Assembly (NCBI RefSeq): GCF_001908375.1
Contig: NZ_CP017241.1
Location: 3,737,501-3,801,500 of the forward strand
DNA length: 64,000 bases
Origin: Rhizobium etli 8C-3
Lineage (GTDB): Bacteria; Pseudomonadota; Alphaproteobacteria; Rhizobiales; Rhizobiaceae
Direction: 5' to 3'
The notes under the pieces were generated by a model. It was given only the letters and a program-made list of their open reading frames with translations. It ran no database searches and had not been told where the DNA came from. Below, piece by piece: positions 20,865 through 30,110 of this stretch; positions within the stretch are counted from its first letter, which is position 1, and the number at the start of each line of letters is the position of its first letter. A program made the translations under genes and the position numbers.

Positions 20865-21278
20865 CTAAAGTAGATCCTGAAGCATGGGGATCAACGGCTC
20901 GTCGGCCGGCGGCATTGGATAATCCCTGAGAACCATGGGTTTTACCCATTTCAAAGCCTGACCCTCCCTGCCGTGGGCAATACCCTCATAGCGGCGGCAG
21001 ACATAAAGTGGCATCAGGAGGTGAAATGTGTCGTAGCTGTGGCTGGCAAATGTCAGCGGCGCGAGGCAGGCGACCTTGGTCTTGACGCCAAGCTCCTCCT
21101 CGAGCTCGCGCACCAAGGTTACCTCCGGCGTCTCGCCAGGTTCGACCTTGCCGCCGGGAAACTCCCACAGGCCGGCGAGCGACTTGCCCTCCGGACGCTG
21201 TGCCAGAAGGATGCGGCCGTCGGAATCGATCAGCGCACAGGCGGCAACCAGCAAAATATTCTTGCCGGCTTCGCTCAT
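20865..21278 (-). CDS. mutT: 8-oxo-dGTP diphosphatase (MutT/Nudix)
   Basis: Removes oxidised guanine nucleotides before they enter DNA. 137 residues, full MutT length. The Nudix box runs from GKVEPGETPEVTLVRELEEE on to LGV, with the metal-binding REL-EE glutamates. WEFPGGK before it is typical of MutT. Its ATG overlaps the stop of the upstream GNAT gene (ATGA), so the two are coupled. Confidence 0.93.
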   Translation of the reverse strand: MSEAGKNILLVAACALIDSDGRILLAQRPEGKSLAGLWEFPGGKVEPGETPEVTLVRELEEELGVKTKVACLAPLTFASHSYDTFHLLMPLYVCRRYEGIAHGREGQALKWVKPMVLRDYPMPPADEPLIPMLQDLL

Positions 21279-22057
21279 TGCGGCTGTTCCCGGCGCCAGT
21301 AGCTGTATCGGTAAGCTTCACGGAAACCGAGACGGTCATAGAGCGCCAAAGCCGGCAGGTTAGCAGCCTTGACCTGCAGCCAGGCCGAGCGGGCACTGCG
21401 CATGCGCGCCCAGCGAAGGGCAGAGGTCAGGATTTCGAGGCCGAGCCCCTCTCGCCGCCGCTTCTTGGCCACCGAAAGCGACATGATGCCGGCAAGATCG
21501 TTGTCCTGAACGCAAAGCACGGTTGCAAGCGGCCCGGTTTTCAGGTCCTCGATCATGAAGAGACCGCACGGCGGTCCGATCGCGTTAATGATTTCCGCAA
21601 GCGCCGGCTTCAGCTTCGGGGAGACTTGATCCGTCGCGAGATTGGCATCGACGAAGCGGCCGATGTCATGCGTCGGAAGGTGATCGAGAGTATCGGGCAG
21701 TTCGGCATGGGCCAGGTCGCAGGTCATGACGATCGTCTCATCGAAATGGGTCCATTGCTGCTCTTTGACGAGATCGATCAGGACCGGCGACGCAAGCGGT
21801 GTCTGGCGAAGAACGGCCGGGCGGCCATAAGCGTCGAATTTGCGGCTGGCCTTCTCCAGCCGGACTTCGACGTCGCGATGATCGGAAGGGTCGAGCGGCA
21901 CGATGGAATTCAGCCGGTTCGACGGATGGCCCGCCGTCAGCCTGACCTGCCAACTGCCGTCGTATTGCACGGAAGAGGCCGGCCACGCCCGGAAACCGAC
22001 AGCTTCCAGCCTGCGTACAAGCGGCAAATTTGCCTTTTGGGACAATGTTTCAGTCAA
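21275..22057 (-). CDS. GNAT family N-acetyltransferase
   Basis: Acetyltransferase of unknown substrate, 260 residues. The C-terminal GNAT core shows AGIMSLSVAKKRRREGLG (acetyl-CoA loop) and the terminal ALYDRLGFREAYRYSYW. The N-terminal half is a long extension typical of a rhizobial subgroup found next to argJ and mutT. The frame is open to 22135 inside argJ, but a TTG at 22057, just after the argJ stop and 11 bases from a GGAG, is the most reasonable start. Gene order argJ-GNAT-mutT suggests one operon. Confidence 0.85.
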   Translation of the reverse strand: MTETLSQKANLPLVRRLEAVGFRAWPASSVQYDGSWQVRLTAGHPSNRLNSIVPLDPSDHRDVEVRLEKASRKFDAYGRPAVLRQTPLASPVLIDLVKEQQWTHFDETIVMTCDLAHAELPDTLDHLPTHDIGRFVDANLATDQVSPKLKPALAEIINAIGPPCGLFMIEDLKTGPLATVLCVQDNDLAGIMSLSVAKKRRREGLGLEILTSALRWARMRSARSAWLQVKAANLPALALYDRLGFREAYRYSYWRREQPQ

Positions 22058-22064
22058 TGAACGA

Positions 22065-23306
22065 TCAGCTCCGGTAATCGCCGTTGATCGCCACATACTC
22101 CTTTGTGAGGTCGCAGGTCCAGACTGTAGCCGCACCCGTGCCGAGCCCGATATCGACTTTTACCGGAATTTCCTGCTTCTTCATCACATTCGAGGCCGCC
22201 TCCTCGGAGTAATCGGGGTCGCGTTCTCCGTTAACCGCGACACGGACATCGCCGAACCAGATGGCAAGTCGATCGCGATCGGCCATCTCGCCGGCCTTGC
22301 CGACGGCCATCACGATGCGGCCCCAATTGGCGTCTTCGCCGGCGGCAGCCGTCTTCACCAGGGGCGAATTCGCGATCGAAAACGCAATGCGCTTGGCGGC
22401 CGCATCGCTCTCGGCGCCGGTCACGCTGATTTCGAGCATCTTGGTGGCGCCTTCGCCATCACGGCAAACTTGCAGCGACAAGTCCTTGAGTACTTCATTG
22501 AGCGCCGTGCGGAAGGCGGCCAGGCGCTGATCGTCGGCACGTTCGATGCGGACCTGGCCGTCCTCGGCGGCGGCGGCCGTCGCAAACAGCATCAGCGTAT
22601 CGGAGGTAGACGTATCGCTATCGACCGTCATCGAATTGAAGGTCGGGCCGACGCCGTCCGAAAGCAGTCCCTGCAGGGCGGCCGGCGCGATATCGGCATC
22701 CGTGACGACGAAGGAGAGCATGGTCGCCATGTCGGGTGCGATCATGCCGGCGCCCTTGGCAATGCCGTTGATCGTCACCTTCACGCCGCCGATTTCGGCA
22801 CTGCGCGTCGAAACCTTCGGATAGGTATCCGTGGTCATGATCGCCTTGGCGGCTTCGAACCAGAAATCACCAGTCGCCTCGGCATTCATCCTGTCGAGAA
22901 CACCTGCGAATTTCGTCGCATCCAGCGGCTCGCCGATCACGCCGGTCGACGCCAGATAGACTTCATTCTCGGCGCAGCCGACGGCAGCGGCAGCCGACTT
23001 TGCCGTCAAGGCCGTCGCCTGGCGCCCCTTCAGGCCGGTGAAGGCATTGGCGTTGCCAGAGTTGACAACGACGGCGCGCGCCACGCCATGCGGCAGATTG
23101 CCTCGGCAGAAGTCGACGGGCGCCGACGGGCACTTCGATCGCGTGAAAACCCCCGCTACGGCGGCCGGCTTGTCGAAGACCATCATCAGCACGTCCGTCC
23201 GGTTCTTATACTTGATGCCTGCAGAAGCGGTCGCCATGCGCACACCGCGCAGCGCCGGCATCGTGGCAAAGGTTTTCGGAGCGAGCGGAGAAACGGAACC
23301 GGACAT
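22065..23306 (-). CDS. argJ: Bifunctional ornithine acetyltransferase / N-acetylglutamate synthase
   Basis: Arginine pathway enzyme that transfers acetyl from N-acetylornithine to glutamate and, if bifunctional, also makes N-acetylglutamate from acetyl-CoA. From ATG 23306 it has 413 residues, the normal length; an ATG at 23330 is an alternative. The self-cleavage site is visible as ATMLSF, where the Thr becomes the nucleophile of the beta chain, and [12 protein letters not shown] precedes it. It follows the ppiC-like gene with a 112-base gap containing a perfect hairpin. Confidence 0.97.
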   Translation of the reverse strand: MSGSVSPLAPKTFATMPALRGVRMATASAGIKYKNRTDVLMMVFDKPAAVAGVFTRSKCPSAPVDFCRGNLPHGVARAVVVNSGNANAFTGLKGRQATALTAKSAAAAVGCAENEVYLASTGVIGEPLDATKFAGVLDRMNAEATGDFWFEAAKAIMTTDTYPKVSTRSAEIGGVKVTINGIAKGAGMIAPDMATMLSFVVTDADIAPAALQGLLSDGVGPTFNSMTVDSDTSTSDTLMLFATAAAAEDGQVRIERADDQRLAAFRTALNEVLKDLSLQVCRDGEGATKMLEISVTGAESDAAAKRIAFSIANSPLVKTAAAGEDANWGRIVMAVGKAGEMADRDRLAIWFGDVRVAVNGERDPDYSEEAASNVMKKQEIPVKVDIGLGTGAATVWTCDLTKEYVAINGDYRS

Positions 23307-23385
23307 GAGGATCGACCTGGCTATAGGCATTTTCAGGCGACCTTGAAAATCGGTTCGCCGTCGAATGCGACAACAGAGGATAGTG

Positions 23386-23410
23386 AAGGGCCCGGAAGAA
23401 CCGGGCCCTT
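23386..23410. terminator. Perfect 10-bp hairpin between ppiC-like gene and argJ
   Basis: AAGGGCCCGG (23386-23395) pairs perfectly with CCGGGCCCTT (23401-23410) around loop AAGAA. It lies just downstream of the ppiC-like stop. There is no T-run on either strand, so it may be a weak terminator, a processing or RNA-stabilising stem, or an attenuator for argJ. Confidence 0.6.
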
Positions 23411-23418
23411 AGTGGAAA

Positions 23419-24294
23419 TTACTGCTGCGGCTGCGGTGCTGGCGCCTGCTGCTTGTTCGCGTCGTCGTAACCCTTGCGGAGCGTTTCGTCCATGATATCG
23501 ACCTTGGAGGTTTCCTTCGCCTTGGCAAGGAGTGCAAGGTACTTGTCGCGCATGACAAGCTGACGAACCTGGTCCTTGACCTGGTCAAGCGGGGGCGGCG
23601 GAGCGTCGCGCTTGTCTTCGACCTTGATGACGTGGAAGCCGAAATCGGTCTTCACGGGCGTCTTGGAATAGGTGCCCTTTTCGAGAGAGAAGGCCGCATC
23701 CTCGAATTCCTTGACCATGCGACCCTTCGTAAAGTAGCCGAGATCGCCGCCGTCCGCCTTGTTCGGGTCGGTTGACTTTTCCTTGGCAAGCTCTGCAAAG
23801 TCCTTGCCGCCATCCAGCTGCTTGATGACGTCCTTGGCCTCCTCCTCGGTCTTCACGAGGATGTGGCGAGCATGAACTTCTTCCTGCTTGGGAAGGGCTG
23901 CGACTTCCTTGTCGTAGCGCGCCTTCACTTCATCGTCGGTAACCGTATCGACGACATGCTTCTTGAAATAGGCATTATGCAGTTCGCGATCCGAGAGATA
24001 CTGCATGCGCTTCTTGAATTCACTGGTCTGATCGAGCTTCTCGGCAGCGGCATCGCCGGCCAGCAGCTTGACGTCGATCGCGGCCGAAAGTGCCGCGACC
24101 TTCTTCTGATCGTCCGGGAGCTGCGCGAGCTGCGGGTCGAGGTTGGCGACGGCCAGGTCGAGTTCCGACTGATGGATCTCAAGGTCGCCGACCTTGGCAA
24201 CGACTGCATCCGGCTTGTCTTCCGCATAGACCGGCGCCTGAAGCGCAACAAAAGTTGCAAGCGCCATCATGGCGAGTTTGTTGTAGCTCAACAT
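23419..24294 (-). CDS. Periplasmic parvulin-type peptidyl-prolyl isomerase
   Basis: Folding catalyst of the PpiC/SurA/PrsA type, acting on exported proteins. From ATG 24294 (AAAGG seven bases before) it has 291 residues: a signal peptide ending VYAEDKP, a helical SurA-like N-domain, and a parvulin domain with ARHILVKTEEEA, GGDLGYFTKGRMV and FGFHVIKVEDKR. The tail ends in a Pro/Gln-rich stretch. It is divergent from secA, whose product would export it. Confidence 0.93.
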   Translation of the reverse strand: MLSYNKLAMMALATFVALQAPVYAEDKPDAVVAKVGDLEIHQSELDLAVANLDPQLAQLPDDQKKVAALSAAIDVKLLAGDAAAEKLDQTSEFKKRMQYLSDRELHNAYFKKHVVDTVTDDEVKARYDKEVAALPKQEEVHARHILVKTEEEAKDVIKQLDGGKDFAELAKEKSTDPNKADGGDLGYFTKGRMVKEFEDAAFSLEKGTYSKTPVKTDFGFHVIKVEDKRDAPPPPLDQVKDQVRQLVMRDKYLALLAKAKETSKVDIMDETLRKGYDDANKQQAPAPQPQQ

Positions 24295-24541
24295 CCAATA
24301 ACCTTTCAGAGTTACATCACCGGCTTCAGCATTCGTGAGTCCAGCCAAAAACAGCCATCAACACTGGAATGTGGCCTTTCTATATCAGCCAAATCCGTTG
24401 ACATCATTCGACCCCCCTCTTATCTGTCACGCAACCTCGCGTCCAGAAAAGTTTCCTGGCGTTTCGAGACGTGTGCCTGATTTTCGGCCGGGTGTGCGTA
24501 TAAGAAAAGCCGGGGAAGAATATTGAGAAAGGACCAGTCAT

Positions 24542-27256
24542 ATGGTCAGCTTCGGCGGTCTCGCCCGCAAAATATTTGGCTCTGCCAATGATCGCCGCGT
24601 GCGGTCCTTCCAGCCGAAAGTCGCCGCCATAAACTCGATCGAAGAGAAGACGAGGGCGCTGAGCGACGAACAGCTCGCCGCCCAGACGGTCGAATTCCGC
24701 AAGATGCTGGCGAATGGAAAGACGCTCGACGACATCCTCGTTCCGGCGTTCGCCGTCGTGCGCGAAGCCTCGCGCCGCGTACTCGGCCTGCGTCCTTTTG
24801 ACGTCCAGCTTGTGGGCGGCATGATCCTGCATTCCAACGCCATCGCCGAAATGAAGACCGGTGAAGGTAAGACGCTGGTTGCGACGCTTCCCGTCTACCT
24901 CAATGCGCTCTCCGGCAGGGGTGTTCATGTCGTTACCGTCAACGACTATCTCGCCCGCCGCGACGCCGCCAACATGGGCCGCATCTACAATTTCCTTGGG
25001 CTCACAACGGGCGTCATCGTCCATGGACTGTCGGATGAAGAGCGCGCTGCCGCTTACAATTGCGACATCACCTACGCCACGAACAACGAACTCGGCTTCG
25101 ATTATCTTCGCGACAATATGAAGTACGAGAAGAGCCAGATGGTCCAGCGCGGCCACAACTTCGCGATCGTCGACGAAGTGGACTCGATCCTGGTTGACGA
25201 AGCACGCACGCCGCTGATCATCTCCGGTCCGCTTGACGACCGCTCCGATCTCTATAACACGATCGACGCTTTCATTCCGCTCTTGTCGGGAGAAGATTAC
25301 GAAATCGACGAGAAGCAACGTTCGGCGAATTTTTCTGAAGTTGGTACTGAAAAGCTCGAAGGGCTCCTAAAGCAGGCCGGCCTCCTGAAAGGCAGCGCGC
25401 TCTACGACATAGAAAACGTCGCGATCGTCCATCACGTCAACAATGCGCTGAAGGCCCACAAACTCTTCCAGCGCGACAAGGACTACATCGTGCGAAATGG
25501 TGAAATCGTCATTATCGACGAGTTCACCGGCCGCATGATGCCGGGCCGCCGCTATTCGGAGGGCCAGCACCAAGCGCTGGAAGCCAAGGAAAAGGTGCAG
25601 ATCCAGCCGGAAAACCAGACGCTGGCGCAGATCACCTTCCAGAATTATTTCCGCATGTACGAAAAGCTCGCCGGCATGACCGGTACGGCGCAGACGGAAG
25701 CGGAAGAATTCGGCAACATCTACGGCCTCGATGTCATCGAAGTGCCGACCAACCTGCCGATCCAGCGTATCGACGAAGACGACGAGGTCTACCGGACCTT
25801 CGAGGAGAAGTACAAGGCGATCATCGCCGAGATCGCAGACGCCCAGAAACGCGGCCAGCCGGTGCTCGTCGGCACGACCTCCATCGAGAAATCCGAACTT
25901 CTGGCTGAGCTGATGCGCAAGCAGGGCTTCAAGGACTTCCAGGTCCTGAACGCCCGCTATCACGAGCAGGAAGCCTATATCGTTGCACAAGCAGGCGTGC
26001 CGGGCGCAGTCACGATCGCGACTAACATGGCGGGCCGTGGTACCGACATCCAGCTCGGCGGCAACCTCGACATGCGCATCGAGCGCGAGCTTGGCGAGGT
26101 CGAGCCTGGCCCGCAACGCGACGCCAAGATTGCAACGATCGCCGAGGAAATCCAGAAACTCAAGGAGCAGGCGATCGCCGCCGGCGGACTCTACGTCATC
26201 GCGACGGAACGCCATGAAAGCCGTCGCATCGACAATCAGCTCCGTGGCCGTTCCGGCCGTCAGGGCGACCCGGGCCGCTCCAAGTTCTATCTGTCGCTTC
26301 AGGACGACCTGATGCGCATCTTCGGCTCCGATCGAATGGACGGCATGCTCCAAAAGCTTGGTCTCAAGGAAGGCGAGGCAATCGTCCATCCCTGGATCAA
26401 CAAGGCTCTGGAGCGCGCCCAGAAGAAGGTCGAAGCCCGCAACTTCGACATCCGCAAGAACCTGCTGAAATACGACGACGTGTTGAATGACCAACGCAAG
26501 GTGATCTTCGAACAACGCCTCGAACTGATGGAAGCTTCAAACATCTCCGAGACTGTTTCGGACATGCGTCGCGAAGTCATCGAGGACCTCGTCGAAAAGC
26601 ATATTCCCGAGCGCGCCTATGCCGAGCAGTGGAATGCTGCCGGACTGAAGGAGCAGGTTGCAGCACTTCTCAACCTCGATCTGCCGATCGAGGACTGGGT
26701 GAAGGAAGAAGGCATTGGCGAAGACGACATCCGCGAACGCCTGACGGAAGCTGCCAATGCTGCCTTCACCGAAAAAGCGGAGCGCTTCGGCCCGGATATC
26801 ATGCACTATGTCGAGCGTTCGATCGTGATGCAGACATTGGACCATCTCTGGCGCGAGCACATCGTCAACCTCGATCATCTGCGCTCCGTCATCGGCTTCC
26901 GCGGCTATGCCCAGCGCGATCCGCTGCAGGAATACAAATCCGAAGCCTTCGAGCTCTTCCAGACCCTGCTGAACAGCCTGCGCGAGGCCGTGACCGCGCA
27001 GTTGATGCGCGTCGAGCTGGTGCAACAGGCACCTGCCGAGCCGGAATTGCCGGTCATGCAAGCCCAGCACCTGGACCCCGATACGGGCGAGAATGATTTC
27101 GCGCCGGTCTACCAGGCATCCGAAGTGATCGTCTCGCCGGAAAACCGGGATCCGAACAACCCGTCCACCTGGGGCAAGGTCGGCCGCAACGAGCCCTGCC
27201 CATGCGGTTCTGGCAAGAAATTCAAGCACTGCCACGGTGCGTTTGCCGAAGCCTGA
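24542..27256 (+). CDS. secA: Preprotein translocase ATPase SecA
   Basis: Motor that drives proteins through SecYEG. The 904 residues contain Walker A in [18 protein letters not shown]-like [17 protein letters not shown], the second-half helicase motif [17 protein letters not shown], and the C-terminal zinc site [14 protein letters not shown] that binds SecB and lipids. AGAAAGGACC precedes the ATG. It is followed by a strong terminator, so it is probably monocistronic. Confidence 0.99.
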   Translation: MVSFGGLARKIFGSANDRRVRSFQPKVAAINSIEEKTRALSDEQLAAQTVEFRKMLANGKTLDDILVPAFAVVREASRRVLGLRPFDVQLVGGMILHSNAIAEMKTGEGKTLVATLPVYLNALSGRGVHVVTVNDYLARRDAANMGRIYNFLGLTTGVIVHGLSDEERAAAYNCDITYATNNELGFDYLRDNMKYEKSQMVQRGHNFAIVDEVDSILVDEARTPLIISGPLDDRSDLYNTIDAFIPLLSGEDYEIDEKQRSANFSEVGTEKLEGLLKQAGLLKGSALYDIENVAIVHHVNNALKAHKLFQRDKDYIVRNGEIVIIDEFTGRMMPGRRYSEGQHQALEAKEKVQIQPENQTLAQITFQNYFRMYEKLAGMTGTAQTEAEEFGNIYGLDVIEVPTNLPIQRIDEDDEVYRTFEEKYKAIIAEIADAQKRGQPVLVGTTSIEKSELLAELMRKQGFKDFQVLNARYHEQEAYIVAQAGVPGAVTIATNMAGRGTDIQLGGNLDMRIERELGEVEPGPQRDAKIATIAEEIQKLKEQAIAAGGLYVIATERHESRRIDNQLRGRSGRQGDPGRSKFYLSLQDDLMRIFGSDRMDGMLQKLGLKEGEAIVHPWINKALERAQKKVEARNFDIRKNLLKYDDVLNDQRKVIFEQRLELMEASNISETVSDMRREVIEDLVEKHIPERAYAEQWNAAGLKEQVAALLNLDLPIEDWVKEEGIGEDDIRERLTEAANAAFTEKAERFGPDIMHYVERSIVMQTLDHLWREHIVNLDHLRSVIGFRGYAQRDPLQEYKSEAFELFQTLLNSLREAVTAQLMRVELVQQAPAEPELPVMQAQHLDPDTGENDFAPVYQASEVIVSPENRDPNNPSTWGKVGRNEPCPCGSGKKFKHCHGAFAEA

Positions 27257-27276
27257 GCGAGGGCAGCCAGTTCAAG

Positions 27277-27305
27277 AATGCCGCCTTCGGGCGGCATTTC
27301 TTTTT
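27277..27305 (+). terminator. Strong intrinsic terminator after secA
   Basis: A perfect 9-bp stem (27277-27285 with 27290-27298) closes a TTCG tetraloop and is followed by TCTTTTT. Confidence 0.93.
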
Positions 27306-27420
27306 GCGCGAAATCGGGCTGGCGGTTAAGGATAACGTGCTCGCCACAACCGTTTCTTAATCCTGATCTGACAAGACTTCCGACACGATTTGCCTGAGTT
27401 CAGAGTGTTGCGTGTTCGTA

Positions 27421-28830
27421 ATGGCGGTCATTGAAACAGCGGAAAGACTGCTGCCTGCAGGCCTGCGTCCAGCGGGAAGCCGCCTGCTGCGCCTGCTTGC
27501 CGCGATTCTGAGCGGTCACGGCGACAAGGCAACCGCACAGCGGATGGCCCTTACCGCCTTTTCGATCCGCATAATGAGTGCCGCCCTCGCCTTCATTTCA
27601 CAAATCATCCTCGCGCGCCTGATGGGCGAATATGAATACGGGATCTTCGTGTTTGTCTGGGTCCTGATCGTCCTTTTCGGCGATCTGTCCTGCCTGGGCT
27701 TTCACACGGCGATCGTTCGTTTCCTGCCGCAGTACAAGGCTGCAGGCGCCTTCGAGGAAATTCGCGGCCTGACGGGAACGGCCCGCACCTTCGCCATGCT
27801 TTCGGGAACACTGGTGATGGCTGCCGGTATGGCGGGACTCCATTTCCTGGGCGACAGGATCGAGTCCTACTATCTCATACCTGTCTTCCTTGGCCTTCTC
27901 GCCATGCCGATGATCGCGCTCGGCGACATTCTGGAAGGTACCTCGCGTGCCAATCACTGGCCGGTCATGGCGCTGAGCCCGGTCTACATCATCCGGCCTG
28001 TCCTCATCATCCTCTTTATGCTGGCAGCGATGGGAGCGGGTGCGGAGCATTCTGCCGTCACCGCCATGAAAGCCGCGCTTGTAGCAACCTATGTCACCGC
28101 CGTCGGCCAGTACATTGCGACACTCCTTCGCCTGCGCCGCCACTACAGCGAGGGACCGCGCAGGATCGATTTCCTCAACTGGCTGAACATCGCCTTCCCG
28201 ATTTTCCTCGTAGAAGGCGTGAGCTTCCTCTTGACCAATTCAGATGTGGTTGTCGTCGGCATCTTCCTCGAGCCGCATGACGTCGCGATCTATTTTGCCG
28301 CCGCAAAGACGATGGCGCTGGTGCATTTCATCATGTTCTCGGTAAAGGCTGCATCTGGCCCACGCTTTTCCAGCCTCATCGCAGAAGGCACCCGCGAGCA
28401 GCTTGCCGCAGCAGCAATCGACGCTGCGCGCTGGACATTCTGGCCCGCACTGACCCTCGGACTCGCAGTCGTAGCAGCCGGTCAGTTGCTGCTGTCGCTC
28501 TTCGGCGGAGCCTTTACGGCAGGTTATGTTCTGATGGCGATCCTGCTTGCGGGCATCCTCGCCAAGGCCCTCGTCGGTCCGGCCGAAACGCTGCTGATGA
28601 TGGCCGGAAAGCAGAACCTCTGCGTTGCCCTCTATGCGGCGGCGCTCACGGCAAACGTCTCCTTGAATATCGCCCTGATCCCGCACCTTGGCACCGTCGG
28701 CACTGCGATCGCGACGGCATCGGCAATGGTTGTGGAAGCGATTCTGCTGCACATCGCCGTGCGCCGGGCGCTCGGCATTGTCCTTTTTGCATTCAGCCGC
28801 CCGCCGGCAACGACAGAAACGAGAGCCTGA
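27421..28830 (+). CDS. Lipopolysaccharide/oligosaccharide flippase (Wzx-like, MOP superfamily)
   Basis: Polytopic inner-membrane protein of 469 residues with about twelve to fourteen hydrophobic segments, expected to flip lipid-linked glycans or related precursors to the periplasm. Motifs near FISQIILARLMGEYEYGIFVFVW fit the polysaccharide-biosynthesis branch. ATG 27421 is preferred over GTG 27412, though neither has a strong ribosome site. The next gene starts two bases after the stop, so the flippase is coupled to a FemAB-like acyltransferase. Confidence 0.85.
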   Translation: MAVIETAERLLPAGLRPAGSRLLRLLAAILSGHGDKATAQRMALTAFSIRIMSAALAFISQIILARLMGEYEYGIFVFVWVLIVLFGDLSCLGFHTAIVRFLPQYKAAGAFEEIRGLTGTARTFAMLSGTLVMAAGMAGLHFLGDRIESYYLIPVFLGLLAMPMIALGDILEGTSRANHWPVMALSPVYIIRPVLIILFMLAAMGAGAEHSAVTAMKAALVATYVTAVGQYIATLLRLRRHYSEGPRRIDFLNWLNIAFPIFLVEGVSFLLTNSDVVVVGIFLEPHDVAIYFAAAKTMALVHFIMFSVKAASGPRFSSLIAEGTREQLAAAAIDAARWTFWPALTLGLAVVAAGQLLLSLFGGAFTAGYVLMAILLAGILAKALVGPAETLLMMAGKQNLCVALYAAALTANVSLNIALIPHLGTVGTAIATASAMVVEAILLHIAVRRALGIVLFAFSRPPATTETRA

Positions 28831-28832
28831 TT

Positions 28833-30110
28833 ATGGTGCGTGTCCCACCCGTCACCGAAAGCACCGATACCAATGCCAATCGCATGGTTCACGAGCTCGC
28901 CTCGATAAACTTCGACCTGCCGCAGGCCGAAGCGCGCGTGGAGATCGGACGTCCGGGCCGGGAGCTCTGCCTCTATCCGGGCAGGCTCGGCTATGAATTG
29001 CAGGACGAACTGGATTTCCTTTCGAACCGTGCAATGGAGCCGAATGTTTTCTTCACCGGCCGCTTCCTCGCGCCCGCCATGCCGCGGCTTGAAGACCGGA
29101 AAGTGAATTTCGCATTGATCCGCGATGAGAACGGCCGGCGCAGCCGCTTGCGTTTGCTGATGCCTTTTTCTATCGAAAGACCCGGCTTTGCCGTCGGCCC
29201 CTCGATCATCCGTGCATGGTCGAACAGCTTCGCGCCGCTCGGCACACCCCTGGTGGATGCCGAAGATGCGGCCGAGACGCTGGACAATCTCTTTGAAGGC
29301 TTGACGGCGCGCGATCTGAACCTTCCCGCAACGCTGGTGTTGCCGGATATTCGCCTGAACGGCATCTTTGCCCGGATGGCAAAGGCGGTCGCGCTGGGCC
29401 GAAACCTGCCGGTCATGGTCACCAATCCATCAAAGCGGCCGATGCTGCAAAGCGATGACGACGCCATGGCCTATCTTGGCCGTATCATCTCTTCTTCGCA
29501 CAAACGGGAAATGCGCCGCCAATGGCGGCAGCTCGAAGAGCTCGGTACAGCTGTCTATGTCGTCGCGCGCCAGCCCCGCGATATACATGCACGGTTCGAG
29601 GAGTTCCTGGCAATGGAAGCCGGCGGCTGGAAGGGCAAGAAACGTAGCGCGCTGGCAACCGACCGATACCATACGGCCTTCGCCCGCGAAGCCGTCTCGA
29701 ACCTTGCGGCGATCGACGCTGTGCGCATTCACACGATCGACCTGAACGGCAAGGCAATTGCGGCAACAGTCGTGCTGATGATGGGCGGCGAGGCCTATAC
29801 TTGGAAGACGGCCTACGACGAGGCCTATGCCCGCTATTCTCCGGGCAAGCTGCTGATGGCCGAACTGACGGAGTGGCATCTCGACGATGCGAATATCGTG
29901 CGTTCAGATTCCTGCGCGGTCCCGGACCATCCCATCATGAGCCGCTTTTGGCAGGAGCGCGAGGAAATGGGAACGCTGGTGATCGGCCTTGCACAGAACG
30001 GCGACCGCGATGTCCGGCAGGCCGCCGCTCAGTTGCATATGTATCGCAGCACCCGCAATATGGCGAAGATGCTGCGCGAGAAGATCATATCGCTCGCGCG
30101 GCGGGGCTAG
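28833..30110 (+). CDS. FemAB/BioF2-type GNAT acyltransferase
   Basis: 425 residues. The C-terminal half matches the Acetyltransf_6 (CelD/FemAB-like) pattern: AGGWKGKKRSALATD, FAREAVSNLAAID, and the acceptor-domain stretch GGEAYTWKTAYDEAYARYSPGKLL. Members modify polysaccharides, lipids or peptidoglycan with acyl or aminoacyl groups. Its coupling to the flippase suggests that it acts on the same exported glycan; the substrate is unknown. Its 3' end overlaps the converging acyl-CoA ligase by 26 bases. Confidence 0.85.
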   Translation: MVRVPPVTESTDTNANRMVHELASINFDLPQAEARVEIGRPGRELCLYPGRLGYELQDELDFLSNRAMEPNVFFTGRFLAPAMPRLEDRKVNFALIRDENGRRSRLRLLMPFSIERPGFAVGPSIIRAWSNSFAPLGTPLVDAEDAAETLDNLFEGLTARDLNLPATLVLPDIRLNGIFARMAKAVALGRNLPVMVTNPSKRPMLQSDDDAMAYLGRIISSSHKREMRRQWRQLEELGTAVYVVARQPRDIHARFEEFLAMEAGGWKGKKRSALATDRYHTAFAREAVSNLAAIDAVRIHTIDLNGKAIAATVVLMMGGEAYTWKTAYDEAYARYSPGKLLMAELTEWHLDDANIVRSDSCAVPDHPIMSRFWQEREEMGTLVIGLAQNGDRDVRQAAAQLHMYRSTRNMAKMLREKIISLARRG

